From NCBI GenBank assembly GCA_006937955.1, contig SSNP01000376.1, positions 14,536-78,535 on the forward strand: a DNA stretch of 64,000 nt, in the 5' to 3' direction. Under the pieces are notes generated by a model. The model saw only the letters and a list, made by a program, of their open reading frames with translations. It had not been told where the DNA came from and ran no database searches. The translations under genes were made by a program, and so were the position numbers. The DNA is from Pachypanchax playfairii (taxonomy: Eukaryota > Chordata > Actinopteri > Cyprinodontiformes > Aplocheilidae). Below are positions 1-11,200 of the stretch, in pieces (position 1 is the stretch's first letter; the number at the start of each line of letters is the position of its first letter).

Positions 1-309
1 TAATGCAGCAAGCAAAGTTCTGGCTTCATACACAGGTGGAGAGAAGGCAAAGCGTTTGCCTGCATACATTAGAATATGATTGTGGAAGGTCTCAAGGTCA
101 GATGTCGTCCTGTGAAAAACAGACCCAAAAAAAAGGCATTATATCATAACATGTTGCAGTCGTATTTTTCTAAAATTCACCTGTTCCAAGTGTGCACATA
201 CACAGTACTTTCTGGACAAGTAGTTGTAATTTAGTGTCCACACGCAGCAGATTGATGCATGACATGCAACCGATACTCAGCAAGTGATAACCTACAACAT
301 AACCAGGGG
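1..309. other. unannotated left edge
   Basis: I recognise no gene or repeat here. The sequence is not homologous to the left third of the TTAA element that follows, so the first copy of that element lost its left end or was replaced here. Confidence 0.4.
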
Positions 310-1190
310 TCAGCTGCACTGATCTGACTGACTGAAAAACCGTCACACTGGCAAACTGACAGACACAACTGACACAGATAGAGACAGAATCAGCTGATCA
401 GCTGGAACTTCGGCGCTCTGGTTTTCATCTGGTGCGCATTTTATATTTTGACAGTGTGTGCGGACCTGCGGACCACTTATGTGCACCCCTGAACATAACA
501 TGTTATCTACAGCTCAGCTACACACCGTCTCCACAGAGTAACACTCGCGACACACCATATTCTGCTTGCCACGGTACACACTCGCTTCACGCCATGTACT
601 GCTCCATATACCGTCTTTATGAATAAAATAATAAAGTACTATGTCCAGTTCATGTAACGGCAACATATACCTCATAATATAATTATAAACCAAGTCCCTT
701 ACTGATCCAACAGCAGCAAGGCAACATCTGTGTCTGCCCTCAGCCTGATCTCTCCACCGAGGAAAAGCCACGCCGATACAAATTCGCGTTTGCCTTCTCC
801 TTCGGTCACTTTCCTTCTTAGCCAATAGTCCCTCTGCCGAACGTCCAGAGGAATTTTTTTTTTTTTCGTGGTAGGATCCACTTCCCGATAAGTGTCTCTC
901 GGCCGTTTATTTGGATTCTCCGCCATGTCGCTTTCCCGTTCTGCCTGCTGCTACGAGACACTGCGTTCTTCTTCTTATTATTTTTCTTGTTGTGACGTAA
1001 AAGACGTAATTTCCTGTGCGACAGCGCGTGAATGTCGTGGAGGACACGCAAAGTAAAAATGATATATATTGAAAAATACCGTGAGATGTTTGAGGAGCCG
1101 ATCGGCTTAATCTGCATTGTGTCATCTCCTCTAATAGTGGCTTGGCTGAAACGGACATCCGCGGACATGTAAAAGTTACGCACTATAGCT
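310..1190 (+). mobile_element. TTAA-target non-autonomous DNA element, copy A (left-truncated)
   Basis: From about 310 the sequence matches the two complete copies at 9243-10328 and 17402-18483. It ends with the same terminal motif, read as AAGTTACGCACTATAGCT, followed by TTAA at 1191-1194. The left inverted repeat is missing. Between about 498 and 742 it carries some 240 bases absent from the other copies, so this is either an insertion or an older, longer form. No long transposase ORF is visible. The TTAA target fits the piggyBac or Kolobok superfamily; which of the two cannot be decided from the ends alone. Confidence 0.75.
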
Positions 1191-1199
1191 TTAACTTTT

Positions 1200-1420
1200 G
1201 AACTCTTTTCACTTTTCCAACTACTTCAGCTCTCTTCACCTTGAAAACTACATCTTTATATATTGATATATCTTAAACTTTAAAAAGTATTTAAGTTTGT
1301 GAATTCCTGGAGCTTCATTGAAATACATTCAACTGTTTCAACTTTTTAATTCTTTCAGCTCTTTTCAAGTTAAAAAAAACTTTTTCAGCTGTGTGTCATT
1401 CGTTGTTTTTTTTTAGCTCC
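1200..1420 (+). repeat. degenerate 'ttcagct' minisatellite-like repeat
   Basis: The motif 'ttcagct' or 'ttcaact' separated by 8-15 T-rich bases recurs (for example near 1226, 1327, 1349, 1380). The same composition occurs at 5160-5472, 7576-7690, 33451-33700 and 34766-34830. It is non-coding. It could be an old tandem repeat or the body of an unclassified dispersed element. Confidence 0.5.
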
Positions 1421-1429
1421 CAGGAAGAA

Positions 1430-1996
1430 ATTTTTCGGCCTGTGAAAAGATTAATCTGGTCGGCAGTTACACTCTAACCGAACTTTCCATTTGAACGTTC
1501 CATTTGAGGTCTGGGGATGTTGTATGCATAAATAATACATTAAACTGATCTGATTGGCCAGGAGAAGTTGATAATAATGTTTACATCAGGTTTCATGTTA
1601 CCATAGCAACAGAATTCACAAAAAAACATGAAACCCTGTTAGAATGGCACATAATAGACACAGTAGTATCTGTTACCCCGTGTAGTATATTAAAGAAGTC
1701 TGCTCAATCATTAGAAGTGAACCATCATGTCAAATTCAATTTTTGGGTTACCATAGCAATCACACTGAGTCTAAATCCCAGTTTTTTATGGATGGCCGGT
1801 ACTATTACTCCCAGAGGGGTGTGGGGGAGGGGGGACAGCGACACACACACACACACAAAAGTAACAAACCCCTGGCTGTGGTTGATCCAGCTAAAATAAC
1901 ACGACAAAAGGCAGAATATCTATGATCAACTTTTAATTCAAGCATAAGGTGACAAATATTGCCTTAAATTTTCAGCATACATGCACAATATATGAA
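1430..1996. other. no gene recognised; short (AC)n at 1841-1856
   Basis: A short AC microsatellite is the only structure I can support. Two similar phrases containing 'ttaccatagcaa' near 1598 and 1747 may be remnants of a duplicated repeat. Confidence 0.4.
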
Positions 1997-2066
1997 TAGA
2001 TGGATGGATGGATGGATGGATGGATGGATGGATGGATGGATGGATGGATGGATGGATGGATGGATG

Positions 2067-2157
<91 letters not shown>
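1997..2157. repeat. compound microsatellite (GGAT)n-(GATA)n
   Basis: About 70 bases of GGAT repeats pass directly into about 90 bases of GATA repeats, both almost perfect. On the minus strand they translate into repetitive Ile-Tyr-Leu-Ser and Ser-Ile-His-Pro runs, which are artefacts of the repeat and not protein. Confidence 0.97.
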
Positions 2158-2158
<1 letters not shown>

Positions 2159-2391
2159 TGACCCCTTGTCCAAATGGAAGGATAAACAGGGGGTGCAGCC
2201 TCATTGTCACCTGTGCATTTTTCTGCAGCTGCTTCTTTTTCTTGACATGGTGCCTCCTCCTCACCTTGGCTCTTAATCTCATCCTCCTCACTGGTTATAA
2301 TCCTAATCTTCTGTGTCCCTCTTCTGTTTTCCTCATCTTCACTGTCCCTCTCTTTTCTTTTGAACAGAGCTGTAATTTTTCTTTGCATCAT
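2158..2391 (-). pseudogene. possible N-terminal fragment of a hAT-type transposase-like protein
   Basis: The minus-strand frame opens with a Met followed by QRKITALFKRK and a very acidic, Glu-rich stretch of about 70 residues, then runs into the microsatellite. Fish proteins of the ZMYM/ZNF862-like hAT group often begin with a similar basic 'KIT-FF' segment and an acidic linker. No zinc finger or catalytic motif is left, so the assignment rests on composition and is weak. It may equally be a chance ORF. Confidence 0.22.
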
Positions 2392-2399
2392 GACAAGAC

Positions 2400-2894
2400 G
2401 TTTTGGTGGTGTTTCCCTCCGTTTTATTTAAAATGCTTACACATAATAACTGACAGATATTTAAATGATGTTACAAGAAATTCAGCCAACCAAAGAATGT
2501 GTGGAATTTCGTAGGTGTAATTATTCTCTGTCCTTGTCCAGCGGAGGCGGCGTCTCTTGACGTCTGTTGCCCGGTTGTGGAAAACGTTCCAGTCCAATAA
2601 ATCGAACGTACCTATCCCCATAGTAACCGCTGTGTTTCGAAAATGTTTGGGATATAGACGCGCATGCGCACTCGCGTACTGCTAACTGAGGCGCTCAGTT
2701 TGCTCAAAGTCGGTTATTTCAGTTCTATTTTCCCAAACTGCGGTCGTGATTAATTTTCAATGAAGGCTTCATAGCAGGCTAACCCGGCCAGATGAGTGTG
2801 TTCCGCCTTGCTTATTCACTCACTAAGCTGAGCGGAAGTACACTATGGTCTGGCGAAAACCAGCGGCAGGCAGCCGGTCTCCCGTCTTTCCGGT
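2400..2894. other. no gene recognised
   Basis: The stretch 2530-2720 is richer in CpG than its surroundings (for example 'cgcgcatgcgcactcgcgtac'). That could be an old promoter or transposon end, but no ORF, splice signal or terminal repeat supports either. Confidence 0.3.
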
Positions 2895-3515
2895 ACTGCG
2901 TACAGGTCTTGTGCGAAAATTTGTTCCCCTGAAATATTCTGTTTCCCCTGTCTCGGGAGCGCGCACCGCAGCCAGAGGGGCGGAGCCGACAAGCTTCACA
3001 GCCCTTCAGATCAGTTTCTCGCTAGACTGAAACTAGACTGATAAAAGGACACGTTTCCCTGTCGAAGTTCTTGCTTTATTAAGCTTCCGTTAAATCAATG
3101 AACGAAAACGAAAATTGTTTTGAGTGTTTTTTTTACTCGCCGTGAGAATCAAGTCTCTCGGTATTCACGTACACTAAACCTGGCGGTTAGACTTGATTAG
3201 TCTGAGCTACAACAATGATTAATTTTACTCTGGGATTAAAAAAACATTTTTGAATATCAATTGAAATGATTATCATCCGCCAAACACTATTTTCTATAAC
3301 TTCTTGTTTGTTTAGGTTGCCATGTTTTATATTACTTTAAATATGTAGATGGACAGAGAGACAGTCAGTTACAGGGGGACAGGATTTCTCAGCACCCTGA
3401 AATATTCTGTTCCCCCCTCCTTACTTTTTAATATTTTGACAATAAAATATTTTGACAAGTCTGTCCTTTTCTGTCCACAGTCCTCTCATCATGGACACTT
3501 ACTTCTGTGAATATG
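2895..3515 (+). mobile_element. hAT-like element, copy L1 (partial)
   Basis: From about 2900 to 3510 the sequence is nearly identical to 35057-35650 in the same orientation. The family's outer end, visible in the other copies, begins CAGGGGTGAAAGTAAGCCGG, a hAT-style CAGGG terminus. This copy's left end is divergent and its right end departs from the others after about 3515. No transposase frame is visible. Confidence 0.5.
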
Positions 3516-4095
3516 AATATATATTTTAGATGGTTTAGGTTGACAGTTGATTCAATAACTATGTTTTTATTATGGCAGAGAGGTAAATTAAATATACACT
3601 AATTTGCTAATTTGAGCTGGTGTAGATGTGGAAAGGTTACAGTACAAGTTGGTCATTGGCTGTTTACTTGAATTACGCACATCAGAATGTGAAATACTTT
3701 CTAATGTTGCCCAGTAAAGTAAACGGACACACTGCATTGAACCACTGGTTAAGATGTGGAACATCTTCTTGATTATTAAAGGCTTTCATAGAATTAAGAC
3801 AGTCACAGAGAGAAACACCTATTACTGCTCCCCAAAATACTTAATACTGAGTCAGGGAAAACTCAGATGCACCATGCACCTAAAATGATCCTCACCTCAC
3901 TCAAACTGTGTTTTTACTTTATCTCCAAACTTTTAGTGTTCAACAGCAATTTTCAGAATGACCAGTTTTGTAGGATTTTGGTTTGTTGGGTTAAATTTGT
4001 AAAGCATGATAGTGTATATTTTAATATGGCTAACACAGCTAATTTCACTTTAAACAGATAACCTAAAGGTCTAAAGCCGCTACTGTGGGGAGCAG
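3516..4095. other. no gene recognised
   Basis: AT-rich spacer between hAT-like copy L1 and the inverted-duplicated block. No ORF with recognisable motifs and no terminal repeats were seen. Confidence 0.4.
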
Positions 4096-4639
4096 GAACA
4101 TGACACTGACTGGTACAGTAATAAATCTAAACATGGATTTGCTTTATTGGATTTAATACACATTTTTGAGATTGTGGGTGGAGGATTTTCATAGAGTGAA
4201 ATTTAAATTGTCGTTCTCTCTAGATACAATGTGATACATGCCAAAGATGGTACCACTAGGCTTGTGTGGGAAGCCCACTGCCAAAGCTGGCTTTTGTTTG
4301 GCGTGTTGTTAAAAGTGTTTTTAGAAAGAGTATATTCTTTTTTGGTGAGTTTTTCTTTGATGTTTAACATTAGTCATAAATACGTATGTTGTATTATTAC
4401 TAAATGTTTGCAGATCATTGCTTTGGAGGCAAGTGGGTTTTTAGGAAGACTATTTTTTGGGGGGGGGAGTTTGTCTGTTGTTTTAAATATGTTGTGTTCA
4501 TAAGTTGAATAAAGTTATATTTAAATGTTTGGAGAGTGTGGTTCCTACTGTAATGGTAGCATTTTTATTTCTACTCAGGTATGAAAATAATGGTTTCTGT
4601 AGTTGACGATGTCCTCACATTCACAGGACATCCCATCAG

Positions 4640-4993
4640 ATAAAGAAGGAATAAAAACAGAAGAAACAGATCTGCAAGTCATGTTGTCATTATGTTGGGG
4701 GAGGGGGGGGCGGAATATTTCAGGGTGCTGAGAAATCCTGTCTTCATATTCACAGATTTAACGGAAGCTTAATAAAGCAAGAACTTCGACAGGGAAACTT
4801 GTCCTTTTATCAGTCTAGTTTCAGTCTAGCGAAAAACTGATCTGAAGGGCTGTGTAGCTTGTCGGCTCCGCCCCTCTGGCTGCGGTGCGCGCTCCCGAGA
4901 CAAAGGAAACAGAATATTTCAGGGGAACACATTTTCGCACAAGACCGGCACTAAATCTTAGTGGTACGCCGTACCGGCTTACTTTCACCCCTG
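4640..4993 (-). mobile_element. hAT-like element, copy L2 (internally deleted)
   Basis: Read on the minus strand the copy begins CAGGGGTGAAAGTAAGCCGG at 4993. It matches 35010-35742 but lacks about 440 internal bases between 'ccgttaaatc' and 'tgtgaatatgaag'. Together with copy L1 it forms an inverted pair flanking about 1.1 kb. The 8 bases next to the outer end in both arms of the duplication read 'acagtaat' on the minus strand. No matching target duplication was found at the other end. Confidence 0.55.
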
Positions 4994-5159
4994 ATTACTG
5001 TGTAAATGCTTTTTCATTATGTTTTAATCTTTTCTCTCATAACTGTTTTAAAGCTTCTGACCTTCCACTTTTCTGCTTTGTGTCATTTCATATTATTTTA
5101 GACCATTTTAAACTATTCAATAAAACTTTTCAGCTAATATTAACAGTTATGCTTTTGAA

Positions 5160-5472
5160 TACATAAGCACTGCTTATGCAGTTTTAGCAGATTCCCCCTG
5201 TTAATTCAGCATATTTAAAGCTTTTCAGCTTCTTTTAAGCCCTTCAGCTTGTTTTAGTTAATTCAACTAATTTAGGCTTTTCCAACTGCATTGAGCTAAT
5301 GTAGGTAAGATAAACTTTTTCAATTGCACTTTGCAAATTCAACTTCTTTTAGTACATTTAGCAAAATAATTCAGCTATTATTGTCAGTTAGGTTTCTTCT
5401 AAACATCAGTTCTCCTTAAACATGTTTGGCAGACTTAAACTAATTAATTCAGCTAATTTAAACTTTTTCAGC
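5160..5472 (+). repeat. 'ttcagct' repeat, left part, interrupted by a LINE
   Basis: At least eight 'ttcagct' or 'ttcaact'-type words spaced by T-rich filler. The array stops at 'cagct' where the LINE begins (5473) and resumes after the LINE tail at 7576, so the LINE inserted into it. Confidence 0.6.
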
Positions 5473-6229
5473 TACATCTGGCTGCAGGTCCAGATGGTGT
5501 CAGTCCCAGAGTTCTCAAGACATGCTCAATGCAACTATGTCCAGTTCTCCAGCACCTCTTCAACACCAGTCTGAGACAGAAAACAGTTCCTGTGCTGTGG
5601 AAAACATCCTGCCTTGTTCCAGTACCTAAAAACCACAACCAGCTGAACCAAACGACTACAGACCAGTTGCCCTGACATCTCACGTCATGAAAGTCCTGGA
5701 GAGACTCTTACTGGCTCACCTCAACAAGCAGGTCAGCACCTTTCAGGACCCATTACAGTTTGCATACCGTAATGGGCTTGGGGTTGAAGATGCCATCATC
5801 TACCTGCTTCACAGAGCACACTCTCATCTGGACCAATCAGGCAGCACTTTGAGGGTCATGTTCTTTGACTTCTCAAGTGCTTTTAACACAATTCAGCCTG
5901 CTTTGTTATGTGAGAAGCTCCATAAATTCCAGGTGGATTCCTCCACAACCTCCTGGATTTATGACTACCTCACAAACAGACCACAGTTTGTGAGACTGAA
6001 AGGTTGTGTGTCTGAGATGGAGGTCAGCTGCACTGGAGCACCACAAGGAACTGTACTCTCACCATTTCTCTTCACGATGTACACCTCTGACTTCCAGTAT
6101 AACTCTGAGTCCTGTCATCTGCAGAAATACTCTGAAATACTCTGCAGTTGTTGGGTGCATCAGTGAGGGACAAGAAGCTGAGTAATAGAGAACTGGTCAG
6201 TCAGTTTGTGAAATGGTGCGGTAACAATC
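5473..6229 (+). pseudogene. L2/Rex1-type LINE reverse transcriptase, 5'-truncated and broken (left-arm copy)
   Basis: The frame starts inside the RT domain at an AAGPDG motif and runs through fingers and palm: FFDFSSAFNT (first catalytic Asp) and APQGTVLSPFLF. A one-base deletion near 5630 shifts the frame relative to the right-arm copy. The expected catalytic FADD/YADD region is lost: after QKYSEILCSCW the frame ends. The same lesion is present in the inverted copy at 32751-33389. The RT fragment stops at the unknown base 6230, and the element's 3' end resumes at 7346. It belongs to the Jockey-superfamily LINEs common in fish; L2 versus Rex1 is not decided. Confidence 0.85.
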
Positions 6230-6230
6230 N
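6230..6230. other. single undetermined base at a structural junction
   Basis: The base marks the point where a plus-strand LINE RT fragment changes abruptly to a minus-strand ORF1. It may be an assembly join and not a true insertion boundary. Confidence 0.7.
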
Positions 6231-7078
6231 AATTCAGCCATATTTCTAGAAAGGAGAGCTGCACCATCCAAAGTAGGATGGATGCCGTCTCTCCGAATCA
6301 GTCCAGGTTTTCCCCAAAACGTCTGCCAATTATCGATAAAGCCCACGTTGTTATCGGGACACCACCTAGACAACCAGCGACGAAATGAAGACATACGACT
6401 AAACATGTCATCGTTTCTCAGATTAGGGAGGGGACCAGAGAAGATTACGGAGTCCGACATTGTTTTTGCAAAGTTACACACCGAAGCAACATTAATCTTA
6501 GTGACCTCCGATTGGCGTAACCGGGTGTCGTTACTGCCGACGTGAATAACAATCTTACTGTATTTACGCTTATCCTTAGCCAGCAGTTTCAGGTAGCCTT
6601 CTATGTCGCCCGCTCTGGCCCCCGGAAGGCATTTGACTATGGTCGCTGGTGTCTCTAATGCCACGTTTCGGACTATGGAGCTGCCAATAACCAGAGTCTG
6701 TTTCTCAGCGGGTGTGTCGCTGAGTGGGGAAAAACGGTTTGAAACGTGGACGGGGCGATGGTGAACCGGGGGCTGCTTAGGACTATGCTTCCTTCTGACC
6801 GTCACCCAGCCGGCCTGGGCTCCCGGCTGCTCGGGATTTGCCGGAGGACGGCTAAGGGAAGCTAGTCTCAGTGGCTCTGTGCTCGCTAAAGGAACCTGAC
6901 TAACTGCTGGAGTCTCAAAAGCACGGAGCCGCGATTCCAAAACAGACAGCCTCGCCTCCAAAGCTACAAATAAACTACATTTGTTACACGTACCATTATC
7001 AGTAAAGGAGGCAGAGGAATAACTAAACATCTGACACACAGAACAGGTCAAGGCAGGAGACGGTGAAAGAGAAGCCAT
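6231..7078 (-). pseudogene. LINE ORF1 with SGNH-hydrolase (esterase) domain, C-terminus cut off
   Basis: About 282 residues are open from a Met at 7078. The N-terminus carries two CxxC pairs (CSVC and CNKC), followed by a short leucine-rich coiled-coil-like stretch (ALEARLSVLESRL) and a Pro-rich linker. The second half shows the SGNH blocks: GSSIVR with the nucleophile Ser, VGSNDTR (GxND block) and DGIHPT with the Asp-His pair. Esterase-bearing ORF1 proteins are known in CR1/L2-type LINEs, where ORF1p binds RNA. The frame is intact up to the N at 6230. Its 5' leader runs to about 7345. It sits antisense inside another LINE, so it is either an insertion or a misjoin. Confidence 0.75.
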
Positions 7079-7345
7079 GCTAAGCTAAGCTAGGCTAGCT
7101 AACGAACAGTATTATAAAAATAAAAGCTAAGAGAAGTTTAAACCAAAGATTCCCTTAAGACAGGAGTGCAGAACAGCTAAGAGAGTAGTGCTTATGAACT
7201 ACTAAGGCAAAAAATGACAGTAAATCAGTGGGAATCCGAAAAAATGCCAATAGAACAGACAAGACAGCAGCCAAACAGTGCAACCAAGACAAACAGGAAG
7301 TGACACAATACGTCTTACCGCAGGTGACATCACAACACCTCCAAC

Positions 7346-7575
7346 AGAGGTGTTCAGTGAGAGGCTTCTTCAGGTCCGATGCAAGACCGAAAGATACAAA
7401 AGATCATTCCTGGTTGCAGCCATTAGCCTCCACAACAAGAACAGACCTTGATCTTTATTATTATATTATTGTCTTCATTATTGTTTTTATTGTTGGACAA
7501 AAAAAAAAAACTACTACAACGTTGAATTTCCCTTCTGGGATAAATAAAGTATTTTTCATTTCATTTCATTTCATC
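7346..7575 (+). mobile_element. 3' end of the left-arm LINE
   Basis: Sequence matching the reverse complement of 31960-32215: the end of the RT frame, a stop, then a 3' UTR with 'aatttcccttctgggataa' and a tail of 'atttc' repeats. The tail abuts the resumed 'ttcagct' repeat. Confidence 0.8.
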
Positions 7576-7735
7576 TAGCTAATTCAGCTTCTTTACAAGA
7601 ATTTGAACCATTAAGCTACTTTAAGCTTTCTATTCTGCCTTTAGCTAATTCAGCAAATTCATTCAGCTGCATTTAACTCACTTTTTTCAGCTCCCAGCAT
7701 TCACACTGCATTTCCGCAGGAAATGCAATTCATCT
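7576..7735 (+). repeat. 'ttcagct' repeat, right part
   Basis: Continuation of the array at 5160-5472 after the LINE insertion. It ends near 'gcatttccgcaggaaatgca', which contains a short palindrome and may be the real end of the repeat unit. Confidence 0.5.
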
Positions 7736-9009
7736 AGTTATTGATAAGGTTAGTGTAATTATTTAATAGGTTGTTTAATATCTGAGTGTTCATTATTGAT
7801 ATAGAGCACTATGTAAAGAGTAACTGATAAAACCAAATGATGTGGCTTGAATTCATACTAAACCCTCTAGACTTGTAGGTATAATTTTATCAAATTCAAA
7901 ACCAGGATTCACCAGGAGATGTGATGCTGCACAGTAACATAAAAGTTTCTTGGATATTTAAGTAGCCTAACTCCTTTATTGTTTTGTCTTTTATGCATAA
8001 ATTATAATATATTTTGTTATTCATCTAGTCTTTGTTCCCTTCTGCTTTTCAGGGTCTAATCAGACTTTAATACTTTCTCATGCAACTTTTTAAGTTCCTA
8101 CATACTGAATATGATTCAGCTATTTTTGAAGAATGATACTGTGATTATATGAAGCATTAAAAAGAGTAAAATAACAACACAATTTATCAACAAAAATATC
8201 TTTATGTATAAAAGACAAGTCCATCAAGTGCCATACTTTCTCACCTCTGTCCTTTCACTTGTGTCTGTTTTTCAGAGTACCATCATAATTTCTTCAGGTG
8301 TAAGTACTCTATATGATGTCAATATGTTCCCACATTTTCTACATACTGTACCAGTGCTGTGTGTAAAATGCCATCAAAAGCTAATAAGTGTTGTAGTGCT
8401 TATCCAGTCTTACTTTTAGTCACCTTTTTGGGTGCTGGTGGAGGCAATGACTCACTTCAACAATAGCAAAAGGCGTTTGTGATTGTGATCCCATTTATTG
8501 AAGAGGTTAATATTTTCAGCCAATGATACAAAATCCAGAGTGGTGGTTTATGGTCAGGATTTATGCAAATGATGAAAATATTAATGGCAAACTTGTTATA
8601 GGATGAAACCAAATGAAGCTGTAAAAACCGTGTGACTTCCCATCATCCAAACCATCAGTGCACTGTCATCTTTACACTTATATAGGCTCTGTAGTGCCTC
8701 TGGCAGTTGAGATAGGCCACAGTGCAATAAACTGAAATATACATAGGGCATAACCAAAACATACCAAGTTAGAGTCTAAACCAAAAACAATATTGGCTCC
8801 TACAAGTGTTATTCTTTTTTCTCACTTTTCTTTCTCTGTCTCCTTTCATTTTAAAGGTTGCCATGTTAAGAAAATGGTCTGTGCTGCCATGCTGTTTGTA
8901 TATGTGGTAAATAAATAGGTTATGACAACAAATTTGTCTTTTATTAGTTTTAATATTTATTAATGATAATGTCTCACCTCTAGTCTTTGTATTATTTTCC
9001 AGTTTCCAC
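7736..9009. other. no gene recognised
   Basis: About 1.3 kb of AT-rich sequence with no motif-bearing ORF, no terminal repeats and no splice pattern that I could support. Confidence 0.4.
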
Positions 9010-9242
9010 CATAGAATAGAAATAGAAGAAGAATAGAAAGCCTTTATTGTCATTATACAAAGTACAATGAGATTTGAAGCTTCTCTATACAGTGCACACA
9101 TAACTTGAACATAACGTAAGTAAAATATAAAGCTAAAATAGAGTATAAAATATAAAATTACAAATAACTATTCGTAAACACTGCAAAGGTTGTGCAAAAG
9201 TGACTGAGTGCTTAGATGTGCAGTTTGGGAGAAAACAATTAA

Positions 9243-10328
9243 AGCCATAGTGCGTAACTTCTGTAACTTCTGTCGCCCCCTAGCGGAATTTTTGCGTCAT
9301 TACAACAATAAAGCTGGCGCTTCCATATGACGTAAGCCCAGCTGCCACCGCTTTATCTCTGCCGTTGTTATTCCAACCGGTATCTGTCTTAATCAAGCTT
9401 CAAATTCAGTCTGTTTACTTTACCTGGCTCTATATTTGTTTCAATAAATATAATTTCATTGTTGAAAAAATCAAGAGAAACCAGTAAAATATAAAAATAC
9501 TGGTAAAAATAAAGAAAAAAACCTTCAGAGTTCAGGTTGGATTGTTTACAGGTTTGATTGTTCACTTTAATCTACATTTAACAGTTTGGTGTTGAAATTT
9601 ATTAGTCAGCTGTTGGGGCCACAATGATCTATTTGTCTTATTCAGTGAATTTTTTCAGTTTTGACACGATGCAGAATCCTGCAGTCAGCTGCTCTGATCT
9701 GACTGACTGAAAAACCGTTACACTGGCAAACTGACAGACACAAACTGACACAGATAGAGACAGAATCAGCTGATCAGCTGGAACTTCGGCGCTCTGGGTT
9801 TCATCTGGTGCGCATTTTATATTTTGACAGTGTGTGCGGACCTGCGGACCACTTATGTGCACCCCTGAACATCAGCCAGATCTCTTCTCTCCACCGAGGA
9901 AAAGCGACGCCGATACAAATTCGCGTTTGCCTTCTCCTTCGGTCACTTTCCTTCTTAGCCAATAGTCCCTCTGCCGAACGTCCAGGAATTATTTTTTTTT
10001 TTCGTGGTAGGATCCACTTCCCGATAAGTGTCTCTCGGCTGTTTATTTGGATTCTCCGCCATGTCGACCTTCACGTTCTGCCGGCTGCTACGAGACACTG
10101 CGTTCTATTTCTTATTATTTTTCTTGTTGTGACATAAAAGACGTAATTTCATGTGCGACAGCGCGGGAATGTCGCAAGTCGACATGCAAAATAAAAATTA
10201 TATATATTGAAAAATATCATGAGATGTTTGAGGAGCCGATCGGCTTAATCTGCATTGTGTCATCTCCTCTGATAGTGGCTTGGCTGAAACGGACATCCAC
10301 GGACATGTAAAAGTTACGCACTACAGCT
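9243..10328 (+). mobile_element. TTAA-target non-autonomous DNA element, copy B (complete)
   Basis: TTAA target duplications lie at 9239-9242 and 10329-10332. The ends are inverted repeats: AGCCATAGTGCGTAACTT on the left and AAGTTACGCACTACAGCT on the right. Length is about 1086 bases. It is nearly identical to copy C and lies in the same orientation. There is no transposase frame, so it would need enzyme in trans. piggyBac and Kolobok both use TTAA. Confidence 0.88.
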
Positions 10329-10396
10329 TTAAACAGATTGAGCGAGTGGGCAGTTAACAGGTAGTTATGGTTCAAATGGTGCAAATCTGCTATAAG

Positions 10397-11200
10397 TCAG
10401 TGCAAAGTTCTTGGCAACTGTGTGATGGTGATGATATTCCCACTGACATGAGAGTTCTTTTTAGTGTAAACTTGAGTTGAGTGTGGAGACAGCCCTTGGG
10501 AAGAAACCGTCTCTGAGTCTGTTTGTTTGGCTGATATGGCTCTGTAGCATCTGCCCGATGGCAGCAAGTTGAAGAGGTGAAAACTGGGATGTGTGTAGTC
10601 CTTTATGATGCTTCTGGCTCTGCCTTGGCATTGGGAGTTATAGAGGGTGGTTAGTGTGAGTAGAGGGCAGCCAATAATCTTTTGTGCGGCATTGACTATC
10701 CTCTGCAGTCTGTGCCTGTCAGCTCCTGCACAGCTTGAGTGCCACACTGACACAGCATAGGTCAGTAGGCTCTCAATGGCTGATCGGTAGAAGGACACCA
10801 GCAGGTCAGTGTTGAGTTGTTCTTTCCTGAGCACTCTCTGGAAATGGAGTCACTGCTGCGCCTTCTTGACCAGAGTTGTGGTGTTGGTTTTCCAGGAGAG
10901 GTCAGCGGTCGATGTGGGCCCCCAGGAATTTGAAGGTCTCCACCTGCTCCATGCTTTCACCGTTGATTTACAGGGGGGCCGGGGTAGCTTTACTCCATCT
11001 GAAGTCCAGAATGAGTTCCTTAGTCTTGGAGATGTTCAGCACCAGGTTGTTCAAGGCGCACCACTCACTGAGACTCTGGACCTCATCTCTGTAGGCCGTC
11101 TTGTTCCCCTCTGTGGTCATCCCCACCACCGTTGTGTCATCCGCAAAAATTCCCAATGATGTACAGAGAGTAGAGCAGTGGGCTCCCACTGTGTCTGTTC
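10397..11200 (-). pseudogene. L2-type LINE reverse transcriptase, C-terminal part
   Basis: Two overlapping frames carry the end of an RT: FADDTTVVG with the catalytic Asp pair near 11147, then SKTKELILDFR. After a frame break the thumb and C-terminal region follow: SFYRSAIESLLTYAVSVWHS, AAQKIIGCPL and HLFNLLPSGR. The motif order and the C-terminal 'LLPSGRCYR' region match L2-type fish LINEs. At least one frameshift lies between 10834 and 10968, so the gene is dead. Confidence 0.85.

Larger units (their letters stand above)
4096..7575 (+). repeat. left arm of an inverted segmental duplication
   Basis: This block recurs in inverse orientation at about 31960-34765 with only scattered differences. 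Both arms contain the same unique sequence, a hAT-like fragment, the 'ttcagct' repeat and a LINE truncated at the same 5' base with the same internal lesion. Homology starts at 'ggaacatgacactgac' near 4096 and ends at the LINE tail. The left arm carries an extra insertion at 6230-7345 and lacks about 470 bases of the LINE that the right arm retains. Shared truncation and lesions argue for copying of the whole block and not for independent insertions. Confidence 0.85.

Noticed and set aside
1938..2391. Minus-strand frames rich in Ile-Tyr-Leu-Ser and Ser-Ile-His-Pro repeats
   Set aside because: They are translations of the GATA/GGAT microsatellite. Only the part right of 2158 has non-repetitive coding character.
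4117..4124. 'acagtaat' near 4117 as a target duplication partner for the hAT-like element end at 4993
   Set aside because: It is in inverse and not direct orientation relative to the flank at 4994-5001, so it cannot be a target duplication.
4231..4503. 90-codon frame present in both arms of the inverted duplication (also 34356-34628)
   Set aside because: It is conserved only because the block was duplicated recently. The composition is that of AT-rich non-coding DNA, and there is no known motif.
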